From contig NC_016135.3 of NCBI RefSeq assembly GCF_000005505.3, forward strand, positions 20,616,613 to 20,680,612: a stretch of 64,000 bases of DNA. The letters run 5' to 3'. A program made the translations under genes and the position numbers. Position 1 is the first letter of the stretch; every line of letters starts with the position of its first letter. Positions 45,265 through 57,569 of this stretch are shown here, one piece after another. The notes under the pieces were generated by a model, which was given only the letters and a program-made list of their open reading frames with translations, searched no databases and had not been told where the DNA came from. Source of the stretch: Brachypodium distachyon (Eukaryota > Streptophyta > Magnoliopsida > Poales > Poaceae).

Positions 45265-47779
45265 CACAGGCTGCACAGCTGGGGGCTGGGGCAAGGACAA
45301 GGGAGGCGAGAGTCGCTTGCTCGCCTTCTCTTCTCTTGTTCTTTGGTGCAATTTTTTTTTACATAGCTGGAGCCTTGTAGAGACTATTGTTGAAATTTCG
45401 AAGAAATTAGGAATAGCATATCTCGATTACGAAAGGTAATTTAGGATAATCCTGCTATACATCTTCGTCCTTATTGTTTCTGTTGACGATGGAATCTGGA
45501 TGAGCATTTAGCCACCGCCAGAACAGGGCAGGGATCATTAACTACGCCGGCTCCTGTAGGATCGATCTGGCTGTCAATGACACACTGTAACACAATATGT
45601 TTTGTGTTACAGAATAAGCAGTATTGGTAAACAATTAATATGGAGTCAATGGTTTCTGTTCATAGTGTCCTTCAACGAGATTTGGAGCCATTTTATGTTG
45701 GCTAGGATGATCTGGTTCCATATTTATCTTGTTTTATTTTGCTGCCGGATCATTGAATCAATATATTAGCTAGCTGTACTAGCTGTTCCTCAAGCAGTTA
45801 TTCTGTTTCAGTATCCCTTTTTTTTCCATTTTCTGAAGAAGCATGGTCCATGGATGATGGTTCAGGAATCCATCTTTCGAGGATGGAGAAAAATAGTATC
45901 TTTTAAATTCACCGACCAGGCCATAGAGATTTGAGACTAATGAAACATTTTTGTTTAAAGACAGTGCACAAATAGGTACTGTAGTACTTTTGGTTCCTGA
46001 TTTTTTAAATGGAAATCATATTTGAAAGTTTCAAAAAAATCTGAATCTTTTTTGTGTATGTATACACAAACCTACATATTTTCATCAAGAAATATGTTGA
46101 TTTGTGATCTGTGAAAAAAAAAACACAAATCTGTGGGTCTAGATGGTAAACGGGTTCACGAAGCTCTGCCGGCCGCCGTCACCATGCTCAACAAAAGTAG
46201 AGGTAAGCAATGTGGTGCTGGGCCAGATTTGCATGTTGTTACTTGTTACTGCCGTTGGATTTTAGGTCTCTTTACTGTGTCCAGCAACACTACGAGAGCA
46301 TAGAGGATAGGAATAATGAGTTCAGAGCCTATTTGGTCCCAAGTAATTTATATGGCTATTTCTTTGATGCCAACCAATTCTGAAGTTTTACAAGCATGTC
46401 TCTGGACCAGTATGCACTCATCCCATTGTGTTTTTGTAAAAAACACACGCAACTATGGGTTCTTTTACATGATCAAATTCTGTCCAGTATCTCAGGTAAA
46501 GCCTTGCTAGAGCTGAAATATTTGTGGTTCTTTCATAGATGCAGTACTGAATATTCGCCATGTGAAATATTTTTCATGCTTCAATTCCAAGGCAAGATGT
46601 CTGTCCATTTAAAGTTATTGTCCACCAGTGACGATGTTGAGTCTAAGCTTTATCCTGTGATCTTAGTGTGCATCAAATCTATATTATGCAAAGTCTGTGT
46701 TCACAATTTCAGTAGGTACTATCTCGTCTTCTCCGACAGTAGAGCACAGAGACAAAGGGTGTCTAGTGGCCGTCTGATGGGAGCATGGAGAGAGAAGCAT
46801 GTTCGTAGGTTTTGTTGTCTTATGATAGAGTAGAGTATAAAGACAAAATCTATCGAAGATTTTTTTTTAAAAAAAGTGATGTTTGGTGGTCGGTGGTTTT
46901 CAAAGAAGATCAAAGAGAAGTTTGACGCATGTCTTCAAATGTGCGGAGTATCTTTTATTTTGTTGTGCCGTTGCAACGCATGGACATTTCTGCTAGTTTA
47001 TTTAGTAATATGAGTCATGCGGTCATCATCGACAATGCTACGATGGAGGGTGCGATGCCGTCAAGAATAAAGGTAACTTGATTACTCCTTGTTGCGACAA
47101 TGCCTTATCAAACACTGCCGTGGGACAAGAGAACTTTAGTCCACATGTTATGTTTCTGATCTTGCAGATTTTGGATTTATGTCCTTATAGATCATTCATA
47201 TGGATTTGATGAGTTTTTGGTAGTGTATCATAGACTGATAGTGCTTTTGTTGGTATGACCTTGTGGTTCGACTATTCTAGGGGATCCCTTGGACCAAGTA
47301 CGTACATTCAACGTTCGTGACTTTCCATCTTTTTGGATGGGCAGCTTAAGGAGATTTTTGAAACCTTTGAATATAGTTAACTTTGCGCGGGTACGAGTAG
47401 AGGTGTTGCCACTACAGTTTAATTGTGGTCTCTTTACTGAGGCCTCGACATTATATTATTTCGTGTTGCAAAGATTGATATCATGGACAAGAGCCGTCGA
47501 GAGGTTTCATTATACTTCTTAGTTATACGTGTTAACTTGTAATTTCCTGGGTCTATGATCCAAACGTACTATACCTCTAAAGACTATATATGGAGTTTGA
47601 ATAAGGTTACGGGTTATTCTAAAAAAATCATGCCCCTGTATTTTTGTGAGATAATGGCCCTAGGGTTGCCTCTCGTTTTCTCCCTTCTTAATTGCACGTG
47701 GATTTTTCTTTATGATGAAGTCCAAACATTTTGCATAAATTCTAAAAACTTCAAAACAAATTAAGATGGAGTAAAGCGC

Positions 47780-47971
47780 GCCATGTTTGGAAGCTAGCGT
47801 CGTAGAATTAGGTCATGCAGCGAAAGGAAGAACGTCGAACAATAATTAAAACAAATTAAGATGGAGTACACACGATACCCTACAAGCGGGAAACTCTTGT
47901 TTCAATTATTGTTCGACGTTCTTCCTTTCATTGGATGACCTAATTCTACGACACTAGCTTCCAAACATGGC
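47780..47971. repeat. Local inverted duplication, 73-bp arms
   Basis: 47780-47852 is the near-perfect reverse complement of 47899-47971, with a 46-bp spacer. Copy A has only the right-arm orientation (35640-35712). The phrase ACAAATTAAGATGGAGTA occurs twice in copy B (47756 and 47851) but once in copy A. The insert is therefore a templated inverted copy plus a short direct repeat, not a transposon. Confidence 0.85.
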
Positions 47972-49418
47972 ACGTTTCCTCTTACTTTTACTGCATGATA
48001 TTCATTTTCATCGGTCACACATGGGATCCTTTTGGAACTTTATTAGGTAAATATTTTTCTATCCGCATTCGCGCCCGACACAGCCATCCAGAAACTAAAC
48101 CGATCACAGGACAGCCCCACATGCAAGAAAAATATAAAATGACTGAATAGAAAAAATACCAATGCCCAGCTATATCTGTGTCGCGAGCCACCATGACCAT
48201 ATGTTAACACCTATCCGCCTGCACGTCAGAGACATTGTTGATTGGGATCATGACTTTGCTGATCTCGTCAGTGATGACACCGCCAACGTCTACCGCATCA
48301 TTAAAAACACCAACACCTTGTTTGTTAATGCCGTCGACGGTGTGCATCTCTCGGCTTGGGCATGCCATCGACCGAGCGCTTGAAGTCGGCTTCCAGGGTG
48401 GCCATCCAAGACATGGATCAACTCTCCTTCTTGGCGATGAAGATGTATATTCTTCAAACCCTAGCATCTCGTGTTGCTACCTTCTTCTTCTCCCTCTCTA
48501 TCCATGTTGTCACTCTTCTTTCTCTCTGGGAGATTATAAGTGACGAGTCATCATCGTGATGGAACAGATTCAGAAGAAGGGGAATTAAGGTGAAACCAGG
48601 TGTAATATGAGGATTTTATGACCTGTAACACGAGGAAGTACACCAGCTTAGCGATAGTTCGGAGGAGGGGCACACGCGTATGAGGAGTAGACTATGGGGT
48701 ATTTTCGGTAGATCATCGCAGGCACAACCCTAGGCCTACATAATGGAATCTCGGAAAAAATTATGCGCCCACATAACGGAATGGAGGTAGTGCCCTGTAA
48801 CTGCGGGAAATTTATCTTTTTAAATATTCTTCTTCTTGTTGCATGATCACCTGATGCTAACGGGATTCGAAAACAAGCTGCATGTTCTTTTATTGTGTCA
48901 TGCTATACATGTGTGATGTAAATTTATCGGTTGTGAGGTATTTTGCTGGGACTTTAATTGGTAAATATTTTTTGATCAAAATAATTATTTTGGCAAATAA
49001 ATGTAATTAAGGCCATTAGAAAAATCTAGCAAGTGAGTGAAGACCCACTAGTCGGACCACAGGGATAGCTACAAACCGTCTACTCAGAAATCCAGCACCA
49101 AACTTCCTGTCCCACATGTCAGGGTGTAGAAAGAGAAAAGCCCACACATCCCGCGAGTACGTCCGTCAGACGTCAGTCCCTAGCTGTTCTGTTCTCGGGC
49201 GCCACGCTGCCAGCCGCCATCCTTCCGTTTTAGGTCTCGCGGTCACGCCGCTTACGCGCACGCGTTCCTTGCTCGCACATCAGGGAGGCGGTCGCGTCAA
49301 TCACCAATTCACCATTTGCCTCCCCACAATCCCCCCCAACCCCAACCCCCCATCCACAAACCCTAGCCGCCGCCCCCTTGCGCGCGCCGCCGCCGCTCCC
49401 CAGCAAACTACTGCGACC

Positions 49419-50306
49419 ATGGTGCATGAGCGAGAGCGAGCAACCGACAGCGAGCGCGCGGCAGCAAATGAGATCTCGCGAAGCCCGGCCGCGGACAAGA
49501 AGGGGAAGACGAAGGTTTCCGGCGGGGCTGGGCCTCAGCCGCCGCGGGGAGGGCGCGACAAGGTCGCGAACGGCGCCCCGACGACAAGGAAGGTAAATCC
49601 CCAGAACATAACTCCAGCGAAGCTCACCATCGGCGCCGGATCTTCTGCCGCCGGCATAGATGGGCCCCGTCGGCGTCTAAGCCGCGCGGAGAGGAACAGT
49701 CGGGAAGAAAAACGGCCCCGCATCGTCAGGCGCGAGGAAGAGCATCAGCAGGCTGTGGCGGTGAAGAAGGCTGCCGAGGAGAAGTTATTGGGGGTGAAAG
49801 AAGAGATCATTTCGGAGAACGGGGAGGATCAGCAGCTAGCTGCTGTGGAGGTCCAGAAGAAGAAGAAGGCCAAGGAGATGAAGCAGCCGGCCAGCAGTAG
49901 CATGGACAAAGTTCGGAAGAAGAAATCAGCCATGCGCGTGGAATCCATACAGAAGAAGCCTGCCCGTCCTGTTGAGACCCCTGAGACGGAAGAGGTGGAG
50001 CCTGAGGAGGAAGCTGGCGTTGAAGGCGCTGAGGGCTATGTCGCAGCAGGCGAGCAGGAGAAGGAAGACGAGGAGGGCGGCAACAAGGAAGGAGAGGAGG
50101 TCGTGAGCACAAGGAAGTTTGAGGGCATCCTTGTGCTGACCAATCCGGACAATACCAAGGACGACAAGAAAGTTGCAAAGCGGACTCGGGCAAGCTTCAA
50201 GTCGCCGCTGTCATCGCGCCACCAATCGGACTACTGCAAGAACCATGGGGCGATCAACCGGCCGATAGACATCGATCAGCTATCTTACAGCGAGGGTGGC
50301 CATTAG
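49419..50306 (+). CDS. Charged lysine/glutamate-rich protein, unknown function
   Basis: I do not recognise this family. The open frame extends upstream to 49116. I chose 49419 (MVHERERATDSER) because of its context GCGACCATGG, and because the upstream part reads like leader sequence. The product is 295 residues, single exon as far as seen. It has a Ser/Arg/Gly-rich N-terminal third and a basic patch RRRLSRAERN. A long charged, probably coiled segment follows (EEEHQQAVAVKKAAEEKL), then lysine runs KKKKAKEMK and RKKKSAMR that could act as nuclear signals. An acidic stretch (ETEEVEPEEEAGVEGAEG) precedes a more ordered-looking tail (KFEGILVLTNPD and HGAINRPIDIDQL). Copy A is a pseudogene of it; the unit at 53.2 kb has lost the coding part. 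Whether it is translated is unknown. Confidence 0.55.
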   Translation: MVHERERATDSERAAANEISRSPAADKKGKTKVSGGAGPQPPRGGRDKVANGAPTTRKVNPQNITPAKLTIGAGSSAAGIDGPRRRLSRAERNSREEKRPRIVRREEEHQQAVAVKKAAEEKLLGVKEEIISENGEDQQLAAVEVQKKKKAKEMKQPASSSMDKVRKKKSAMRVESIQKKPARPVETPETEEVEPEEEAGVEGAEGYVAAGEQEKEDEEGGNKEGEEVVSTRKFEGILVLTNPDNTKDDKKVAKRTRASFKSPLSSRHQSDYCKNHGAINRPIDIDQLSYSEGGH

Positions 50307-52610
50307 TTAGGTTTTAGCTCCGGATCATTTTCCTCCGAAAATAAGCATTTGAGTCTTAGATTCCGTCTCACATGCAAGTCCAAACATAATAAGTCAGCTT
50401 GATGTATTGCCTATTTACTTTTGTGGTTTGTACTTCTATTTGGGTAAGTTCTGAGAGTCTGTAGTTTTGTGAGATGTATACTGTCATTATGCATTACTTT
50501 AATTTGGAACTGGGTTTATTCTTCGATGATAAGATAGCCTTGTTATTTGTCATATATATATCTGCTATTTGATATCTAGTTTCATAATCAACATATTGTT
50601 TTAGCATACGATCTATATCTAATTCTCACTGTGCATGAAGTACCTTGAAAAAATTGATTTGGTTGTGATATCTAGATCTGTTGAGCTATATAAGAATAGT
50701 ACTGCACATATAAATGATTTTCCAAACATTTGTTTTCTAAACGATTCTCTAGAAACGTGGTTTCCCCAATTGTACTGAACTGGAATGTGCTAATTTTATT
50801 TTTGAAGTGCTACTTAACTTTTTTTCATGAAAAGAGCATCATTGTTGTATCATGACTTCGTGGGCTTTTTCTTCTTCAAAAATAGGTTGCAGTATGATCC
50901 TTTATTGACAACCAAGCATGGATCGGACGATGCTTTGTAAGATCTTTGCTCATAAGTTTGTAATACTAGATTAGCGACCCATGCATATATTTGCGCACAG
51001 TTAGGTTTACTTTATATTATTATGTTTCTTTTTCGGTCAATTTTTCCTAGTCATGAAATACTTGACTAGGATATACTATCTTTGAAAAAAATAGGGCTTC
51101 AGAAACATGATTAGATTGTGGTGAAAATGTGTGTGTCTTTATTTTTTGATAAGGACTTAATGTGTGACTACGAATCTCTATGCAAATTATTTAAAATTAC
51201 AATGAAACGTAATTGTTTTCTTAGCTAGCATTGCTTGGTTGCTTTTCTAGCCAATTGAGAGTGGTTTTCCTATATCATAATTCAAATTGTCAAATTGGAC
51301 TTGACATCAATTTTCCTTGCTAAGTTCGGGAGACATGTTAGTTTTGTGTCCTACACGTACACGTTTTGTTTTGTGGTTGTACTTGTTGATCTCAGATCGA
51401 TCAGAGATTAAATCACTTGTGTGGGAGATTGTAAACACAACCGTACATAACTAATGGATGTTGAGATAATTTAACTTATGTGGATGAACGGTACTGTGTG
51501 TTCCTGTCCTTTTGTTTTAGTCATTATATAAAGATAAATTATCAAGATGTTTTTGTGGAAAAGGACCTTAGCGTCTTGAGAAGAGAATTTAGTATCACTG
51601 CCGCGAGCGCAAGAGTGCAGCTCCCTTTAACCTGTTGGTTTGGGTGAGTCGCTTAATCAGCTTGATAATGCATGCATGCATTCTTCCACACTACTCGAGA
51701 GATGCTGTTGATACACCATGCATGCCTTCCTACCCTCTTCCAGGCGCTAGAGCCCACGATATGCCTAACATTTGCGACATTGCAGGTTACGATACCTGTG
51801 CGCACTACTGGAGACATGGCGTTTAGCCACCGATGAGGAACTTGGTTGCTATAATTAAGTCCAAAATTTGTTACTATTGATCTATTATCACCAACACTAT
51901 TTGGTCTCTGATTAAAGATATCTAGACTAACTTTTACCGACAATGGTCACTAAAGAAGAATATGTACAATAGCTACCCAATATAACTGGTGACTATAAGT
52001 AGAATCAATGGTTATGAAGCAGATGATGGCGTAGTGGTATTTAGCAACCAAGGGATATATTGTTGGTAAACAAAAGTATTCTACCACCGTGTATTTGGAT
52101 GATGACTGGATATATATCTTGTAACCAAGGGATGCTTAGTAACTAGAAACATTTAGCCGCCATGCATCCACTAATTAGATGTTTAGGCTGAGGTCGCCGC
52201 CACCCGCATTGCTTCGGTTGCACTGACAGTCCTCCGATGACAGGGGCAAAGCTCTCCATCTTCGGATGTCCGTGGATGGAAGTGAATTGCAGCATGATGG
52301 TCAACAAGAATGGCCGCACTCGCTCTGAGAGTATGGTATTCAAGAAAAGAAGTAAACCCCGGCCTGCGATACCCTAGAAGCGGGAAACTTGTGTTTACAT
52401 TATTGTTCGACGTTGTTCCTTCTATTTTATCTATAATTAATAAGTGTTATCTAACTTCCAAGACGGCTCTTTTTTTTCAAAACAATAATAAGTATATATT
52501 GTTTTTATCAAATGATGTGATGATACCAAATAAATGCAAGAGAAATGATCGAACAATTCTAGCAAGTGTGCCTGAAGCATGACTATCTACAATTACTGGA
52601 CCGCAGTGGA
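50307..52610. other. 3' flank of the charged-protein unit
   Basis: AT-rich sequence with no open frame of note. Blocks of it recur in order downstream of the units at 53.4-54.6 kb and 59.6-61.0 kb. Examples are TTTGATATxTAGTTTC, GTATCATGACTTC, TCTTGAGAAGAGAA and CTCTTCCAGGCGCTAGAGCCCA. The CTCTTCCAG motif followed by a conserved block (about 51736) looks like a splice acceptor, so untranslated or short downstream exons are possible. Confidence 0.4.
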
Positions 52611-52615
52611 AGCAC

Positions 52616-53155
52616 TGTTGGAGCAGCTCGCCTCTGCTGCTCCTGTTCTTCTTCTTCCTCGAGCTGCAACTAGCCGCAGGCTTCAGCCCTCACGATCTCT
52701 CGATCTCTCTCTGGCTCACGTCACAAGGAAACAACTCCACACAAGGAAAGAACAGAAGACAATATTTGGCTACGTGCCGCCTCACGCAGCAGCGTAATTT
52801 TCATCCTTCCTATTCTCTTTCTGTTGCCAAAATAAAGCTGACTACAATGACTTAAATACACATGCACACGATTAGGAAACTAACTAATCTATCCTGAAAT
52901 TGTGCCATCACGCATGCACTTAACTACCACGTTCGGGCGGCCTCGTTTACTCCTGGAATCTCTCCACGATCAGCTCGAGACTCGGCCATCTTCTTCCCCA
53001 CGACTAACAGCTCCACAGCTCCGGACAGCAGCAGCGCCAATACCACTTCACATGGCTCAAACGGCATCTCACCTCCGTCGCATCGCACGACTCCCTGGCA
53101 TCTCGCCTCACCAAGAAAACAACATGCAGATACAAAAATCAAGATTAAGCTAACA
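52616..53155. mobile_element. Solo LTR
   Basis: Begins TGTTGGAGCAG and ends GCTAACA, with the 5-bp target duplication AGCAC on both sides (52611-52615 and 53156-53160). The undisrupted sequence GGAAGCACCAACCATGACA is present in copy A (38669) and in the unit at 58.8 kb. At 540 bp with no internal retroelement genes, it fits an LTR left by recombination between the two LTRs of one element. Confidence 0.85.
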
Positions 53156-53160
53156 AGCAC

Positions 53161-54691
53161 CAACCATGACAGCTAGGCCCCGCCACTACCCATGTCCCAT
53201 GTATCAGAGGTGCTTAGAAAACGCGCCCCGCTCAGCTCATAACGTCATCACTCTTCTTTTACTTCTCGGGCATGCCATCCAGCCAGGCATCGCTTCAGTT
53301 TTTTGGTTCTTGCTCGCGCTCACGCGCTCCTGCAGTCCTGCTGGCTGCTTGTTCTCTCCATCGCCCCCCGCTCCCCAGCCATTCCTTTATACATTTTCCT
53401 TCGAATAAATCAGTAATTTATTCATTTTCCTTCGAAAATAAGAATTTGATTATTAGAATCCGTCTCACATGCAATTCCAAACTTGATAAATCAGCTTGGT
53501 TGCGCTTGCTGACAAAAAAAAATCAGCTTGGTTGCTATTTAATTTTGTGGTTATTTGTACTTCTATTTGGGTAATTCCTGAGTCTGTTTTTGTGTGATAG
53601 TACTGCCATGCATATGCATGTACTTTTGAAACTGGATTTATTGTTCGATAATAAGATAACCTTGTTTTTCACCATGCATCTATATGTCTGCTATTTGATA
53701 TAGCTAGTTTCGTGATCAATTTTGTTTTAGTATACGACGTAGCTATCTAATTATCACTGAATTATGAAGTACCTTGAAAAAATTGATTTGGTTTGTGATA
53801 TCTAGATCTGTTGCACACATATACATGATTTGCAAACATTTATTTTTCTAAGCGATTTTCTCTAGAAATTTGGTTCCCCAATTGTACTGAAAACTGGAAT
53901 GTGCTAATTGAATTTTTGGATGAAAAGAGCGTCGTTGTATCATTACTTCATGTCACTTTTTCCATTCAAAATTAAAGGGAGGCATATGCACTTATGCAGT
54001 ATGATCCTTCATGGACAACCATGCTTATGGACGATGTTTTTTTAAGATGTCTGTTCATATAATGAGCCCAAGATGTTCCTGTGGAGAAGGAGTACCTGAA
54101 CGTCTTGAGAAGAGAAGTTAGCATCACAGCCCCGCGCAACAGTACGTGCAGCTCCCTTTAGGAGCTGAAACTGTTGGTTTATTTGTGTGAGTCGCTGAAT
54201 CAGCATGAGATAGTGCATTCATGCATACCTCCTTTCATTGTATTCCTTTTTCTTTCTTTTGTGCTCCTTTTTCTTTCTTTCTTTTGCGACAATGCATGCC
54301 TCCCCTTCCATTGTATTCCATTTCTCCAGAAAGATGCTGATGATACTGCATGCATGCCTCCTACTCTCTTCCAGGCGCTAGAGCCCATGTATGGAATGCC
54401 TAACAATCAGGAGTTCAGGACATTGCAGGTCACAAAGCTGTGCGCACTACTAGACATGGCATTTAGCTACCAAGGGGCTTGGTCGATCTCTATTGTCACT
54501 AAACATATCTGGACTAATTAACTTTACCGTCAATGGTCACTCAAGAGTCAATAGCTACTGCAACTATAACTTAGTGGCTATGGGTAGAATCAATAGTTGC
54601 GAAGCAGATGCCAGTGACTAGTGCTATCTAGCAACCAAGGGATATATATAGTTGGTAAACAAAAGTATTAACAACCTGCTTTAATGGATAA
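53161..54691 (+). pseudogene. Third charged-protein unit, coding region lost
   Basis: The upstream part (53161-53400: ACCCATGTCCCATGTATCAGAGG, GGGCATGCCATCCAGCCAGGCATC) matches the leader of the 59.1-kb gene. The downstream part (53410-54660) matches the 3' flank of the 49.4-kb gene. The coding part between them is missing: the leader runs straight into the 3' flank near 53400. A Helitron interrupts its far end at 54692. Confidence 0.65.
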
Positions 54692-55330
54692 CTAGCATGA
54701 TGGCCCTCGCAAGTGCGAAGGCATCACCTAGAAGTGTCCGATAAATAATTATTGTCTCAATTTGCAAGGGCGTCACCTAAAAGTCTCAAAGAAATACTCA
54801 ATATGCGAGGACATCACCTAAAGTTGTGCAAGAAATAATTTATTGTTTGTATTGTTTCATAGATTTTAGATTATGTAACTAAAAATCATACTGTTCAATA
54901 TCAAACAGATACTATATGCTAAATAAAATACCACCTTCATGGGATCTTCCTTAATTACCTTTAATTTGTGGGCGTAATTGTGGCCTTCCTTACATACCAC
55001 ACTAATGACCACATGTGTCTTACACAGACAAAAAATTGATCATACGTGTATGTATATAAAAACTAAAGTCCAGATGGCAAGCTATCCCATAGTTTATCAT
55101 TTAGAGGTTAAAACTCATATTGTAGTGGTCGATAGACAGATATGTAGTTACCAAAACCTTTATGTTTAAAAAAAATTAGGATCTAGTTAGATGATCTTAG
55201 GCATGCCTATGAAGATCTACCAATTGATGTCCATGGTATGAATGGTCAGATGATGTAATTTGCAATTATATATGAAGCATAATATCAAGTGGTTTAGAAA
55301 TAAATTTGTTGTAAACTCACTGAATTCTAC

Positions 55331-55539
55331 TACTCCCACCATTTCACAATACACCTCATATAGATTTATGCACTTGGACCAAGGAAACTCTTGTTTCTAG
55401 TGCCTGGCCATTCCTATTGGATCAAATTAAATGGATATGCATAGTTATTGGCTAGGGGCGGGAGCCAAGAGAAAAGTGAGGTGTATTGTGACAATTGAGA
55501 AAAAAAATATATGAGTTGTTTTGTGAAATGGAGGGAGTA
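55331..55539. mobile_element. Stowaway-like MITE
   Basis: The ends TACTCCCACCATTTCACAAT and, reversed, TACTCCCTCCATTTCACAA are inverted repeats. About 209 bp, non-coding, nested inside the Helitron. Confidence 0.85.
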
Positions 55540-57531
55540 AGTAATCACACATAATTGAACTAACTACTTCCATACAACAATCCCACTACAAAACCTGATT
55601 TAGTCTCAATTCTCAAGTACATAACAAACACAATAGCATAGTAACATCGAGTCTATGATTGAAGTCGGTGCGTCCCTCGAGTAACTCAGCCTATGAAACT
55701 TTTTTCACTTTATTTCTTATTATCTCGAGTGATATATAGTAACTTTCAGATATTTATCATACCTCGAACGACATTGTTCCTAGAACAATAAATGGTAAAT
55801 ACTATGCAGTAGATTTTGTTTTTGTAATTTCCTGCAAGGAAAGAGCTAAGAAATATTTTTCAGATATTTCTGCATTTACACATATTAAGCACTTAATTTG
55901 CCTCCAGCGTACATGTGTAAGTGTATGTTTGCACTACACAACAACTAATTGAACTCATGTTGGCACCACAAGTCATTCCTAGATTTCTCTACAGTTTTAT
56001 TTGAAAAAACATAGCTCGAGAAAATTCACCAAAATCATCCATCAATTTGGATGGACAGATATCATATCAATATGCCATGACCCATGAGTAATTATGTGAT
56101 GTAGATAACATGAAAAACAGTGGAAGGACATCATATGGAACATGATTTACAGCTATAGTGAAGGCAGTAATAAGTTTAAACTATATATTATACTGACAGA
56201 ACTCCATCATATAAAACCAAGAATTTACCAATAGTAAAGAAGATAGTTGGGTCAGTTCATCCACTTGGGTTGTTTCCCTTTCCCGTCCATGGTAACGTCC
56301 ATGGCAGCTTCGTGGACCAACAGTAACTTATATACAGAGAGAACCTATTTAATTAGTTTTCATGAGTGTACTATATATACCCATTTTAAACCAATTGTCA
56401 GAGTGTGCTTTAGTGATTATTAAGCGAACTAAAGACTAAAATATAAAGAGGATAATCTATTAGGTGTACAATCAATGACTGATGATGTACAACTGATTTT
56501 TTATTCAATACAATGAGTTTCATCAATATTGACTTCATCCAGGTCACGTAATTATAATGGCAATATGTTCAAAACATCCTTTACCCTTTTCATGGGTTCC
56601 AAAGGAATGGAGACAATTAGTAGAGTGGGACTGTAGCGAGATCTCAGCATAAATATAGTGCAAGTTACATTAATTAGACAATAAGCAACAACACCTAAAA
56701 ATGAAATAATTTCTACTTTATATGCGACCTGCAGGCTCCATGATTAATATACCGCATGATCAATTTAAAAGTTATGCCTGCAACTTTAAAGATGAATATG
56801 ATACCTCCAAAAAAAGTAAAATAAATGTGACGATATAAATTCACTAAGGAGCTTGCTTGCTTTTCTTTGCTCTCCTTTGATTTTGTTTTTCTTGTTTTTA
56901 GAAGGCTAGTAAGCATCTACCCCGATCATTAGAAATGAATCAGGTTTTGCGAATTAGTTTAGAACCACAACAAATACATTTAATTTTGATGCACAGACCA
57001 TATTTCTTAGCCACAACAATATAAACCATCAATTTATCCTAGAAGCAACCCAAAATTAGTGAGGAAAAAGTGGTCATGATTTAGAAATTCAGTTTTCTGG
57101 ACGTAATAATTTGGATTTGCACTTTTCTTTAGTTCAGATGCTGCATATACCATAGGAGATGCAATCAGAATGAGATTTGGCTCACCGGTACTTGTCATAC
57201 CAAGCATCATGACATAGAGGTTTCGGGAGATTAACTTTGATGTAGAATCTAAACAATAAAATGTCCACAAATTTGTACGACACTTGCAAGTAAATTCTAG
57301 TCTGTTATTTGAATGCTACATGTAGGCTTACAAAGATTCCATTGATATGTACATTTCAGTACTTCTATGGCAGATGTCCAAATTTATAGCTAAGAAAGAA
57401 AAACTGAAATTGATTAATAAAAAATAAATAGTTTATATGACATCCATTTAGATTGATAAGTACGTATTAACTTGTGATATTAGAGATGCTAGAAGAAGGC
57501 TGGACTGGAATTTTTACAGCACAAAGGAGAA

Positions 57532-57569
57532 TACTCCCTCCATCTCAAAATAACTATCATGGATTTCAG
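57532..57569. mobile_element. Half of a Stowaway-like MITE
   Basis: One end, TACTCCCTCCATCTCAAAAT, is followed directly by copia sequence. The other end is missing. Confidence 0.5.

Larger units (their letters stand above)
44446..46996 (+). mobile_element. Helitron carrying a SAUR gene
   Basis: Begins TCTATACC after a host A (44445). It ends with a weak hairpin (CCGT...ATGG in GCCGTTGCAACGCATGG) and the terminus TGCTAG before a host T (46997). Joining the flanks gives GCATCCATATTTATTTAG. Copy A reads GCATCCAAAAGTATTTAG with the same spacing (about 33112), so copy A is the empty site. The 2,551-bp element lacks Rep/helicase. Apart from the SAUR pseudogene and its promoter, the rest (45.5-46.99 kb) is AT-rich with no recognised gene. 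Confidence 0.88.
42069..52615. repeat. Segmental duplication copy B
   Basis: Same order as copy A. It has its own insertions: about 42803-43505 (unclassified), an hAT-like element (43821-44417), a Helitron (44446-46996) and a local inverted duplication (47780-47971). A solo LTR at 52616 sits at the end. It keeps the full-length charged-protein gene (49419-50306) and the longer 3' flank missing in copy A. Confidence 0.85.

Noticed and set aside
49116..49418. N-terminal extension of the 49.4-kb ORF
   Set aside because: Low-complexity leader-like sequence; the internal ATG at 49419 has the context ACCATGG.
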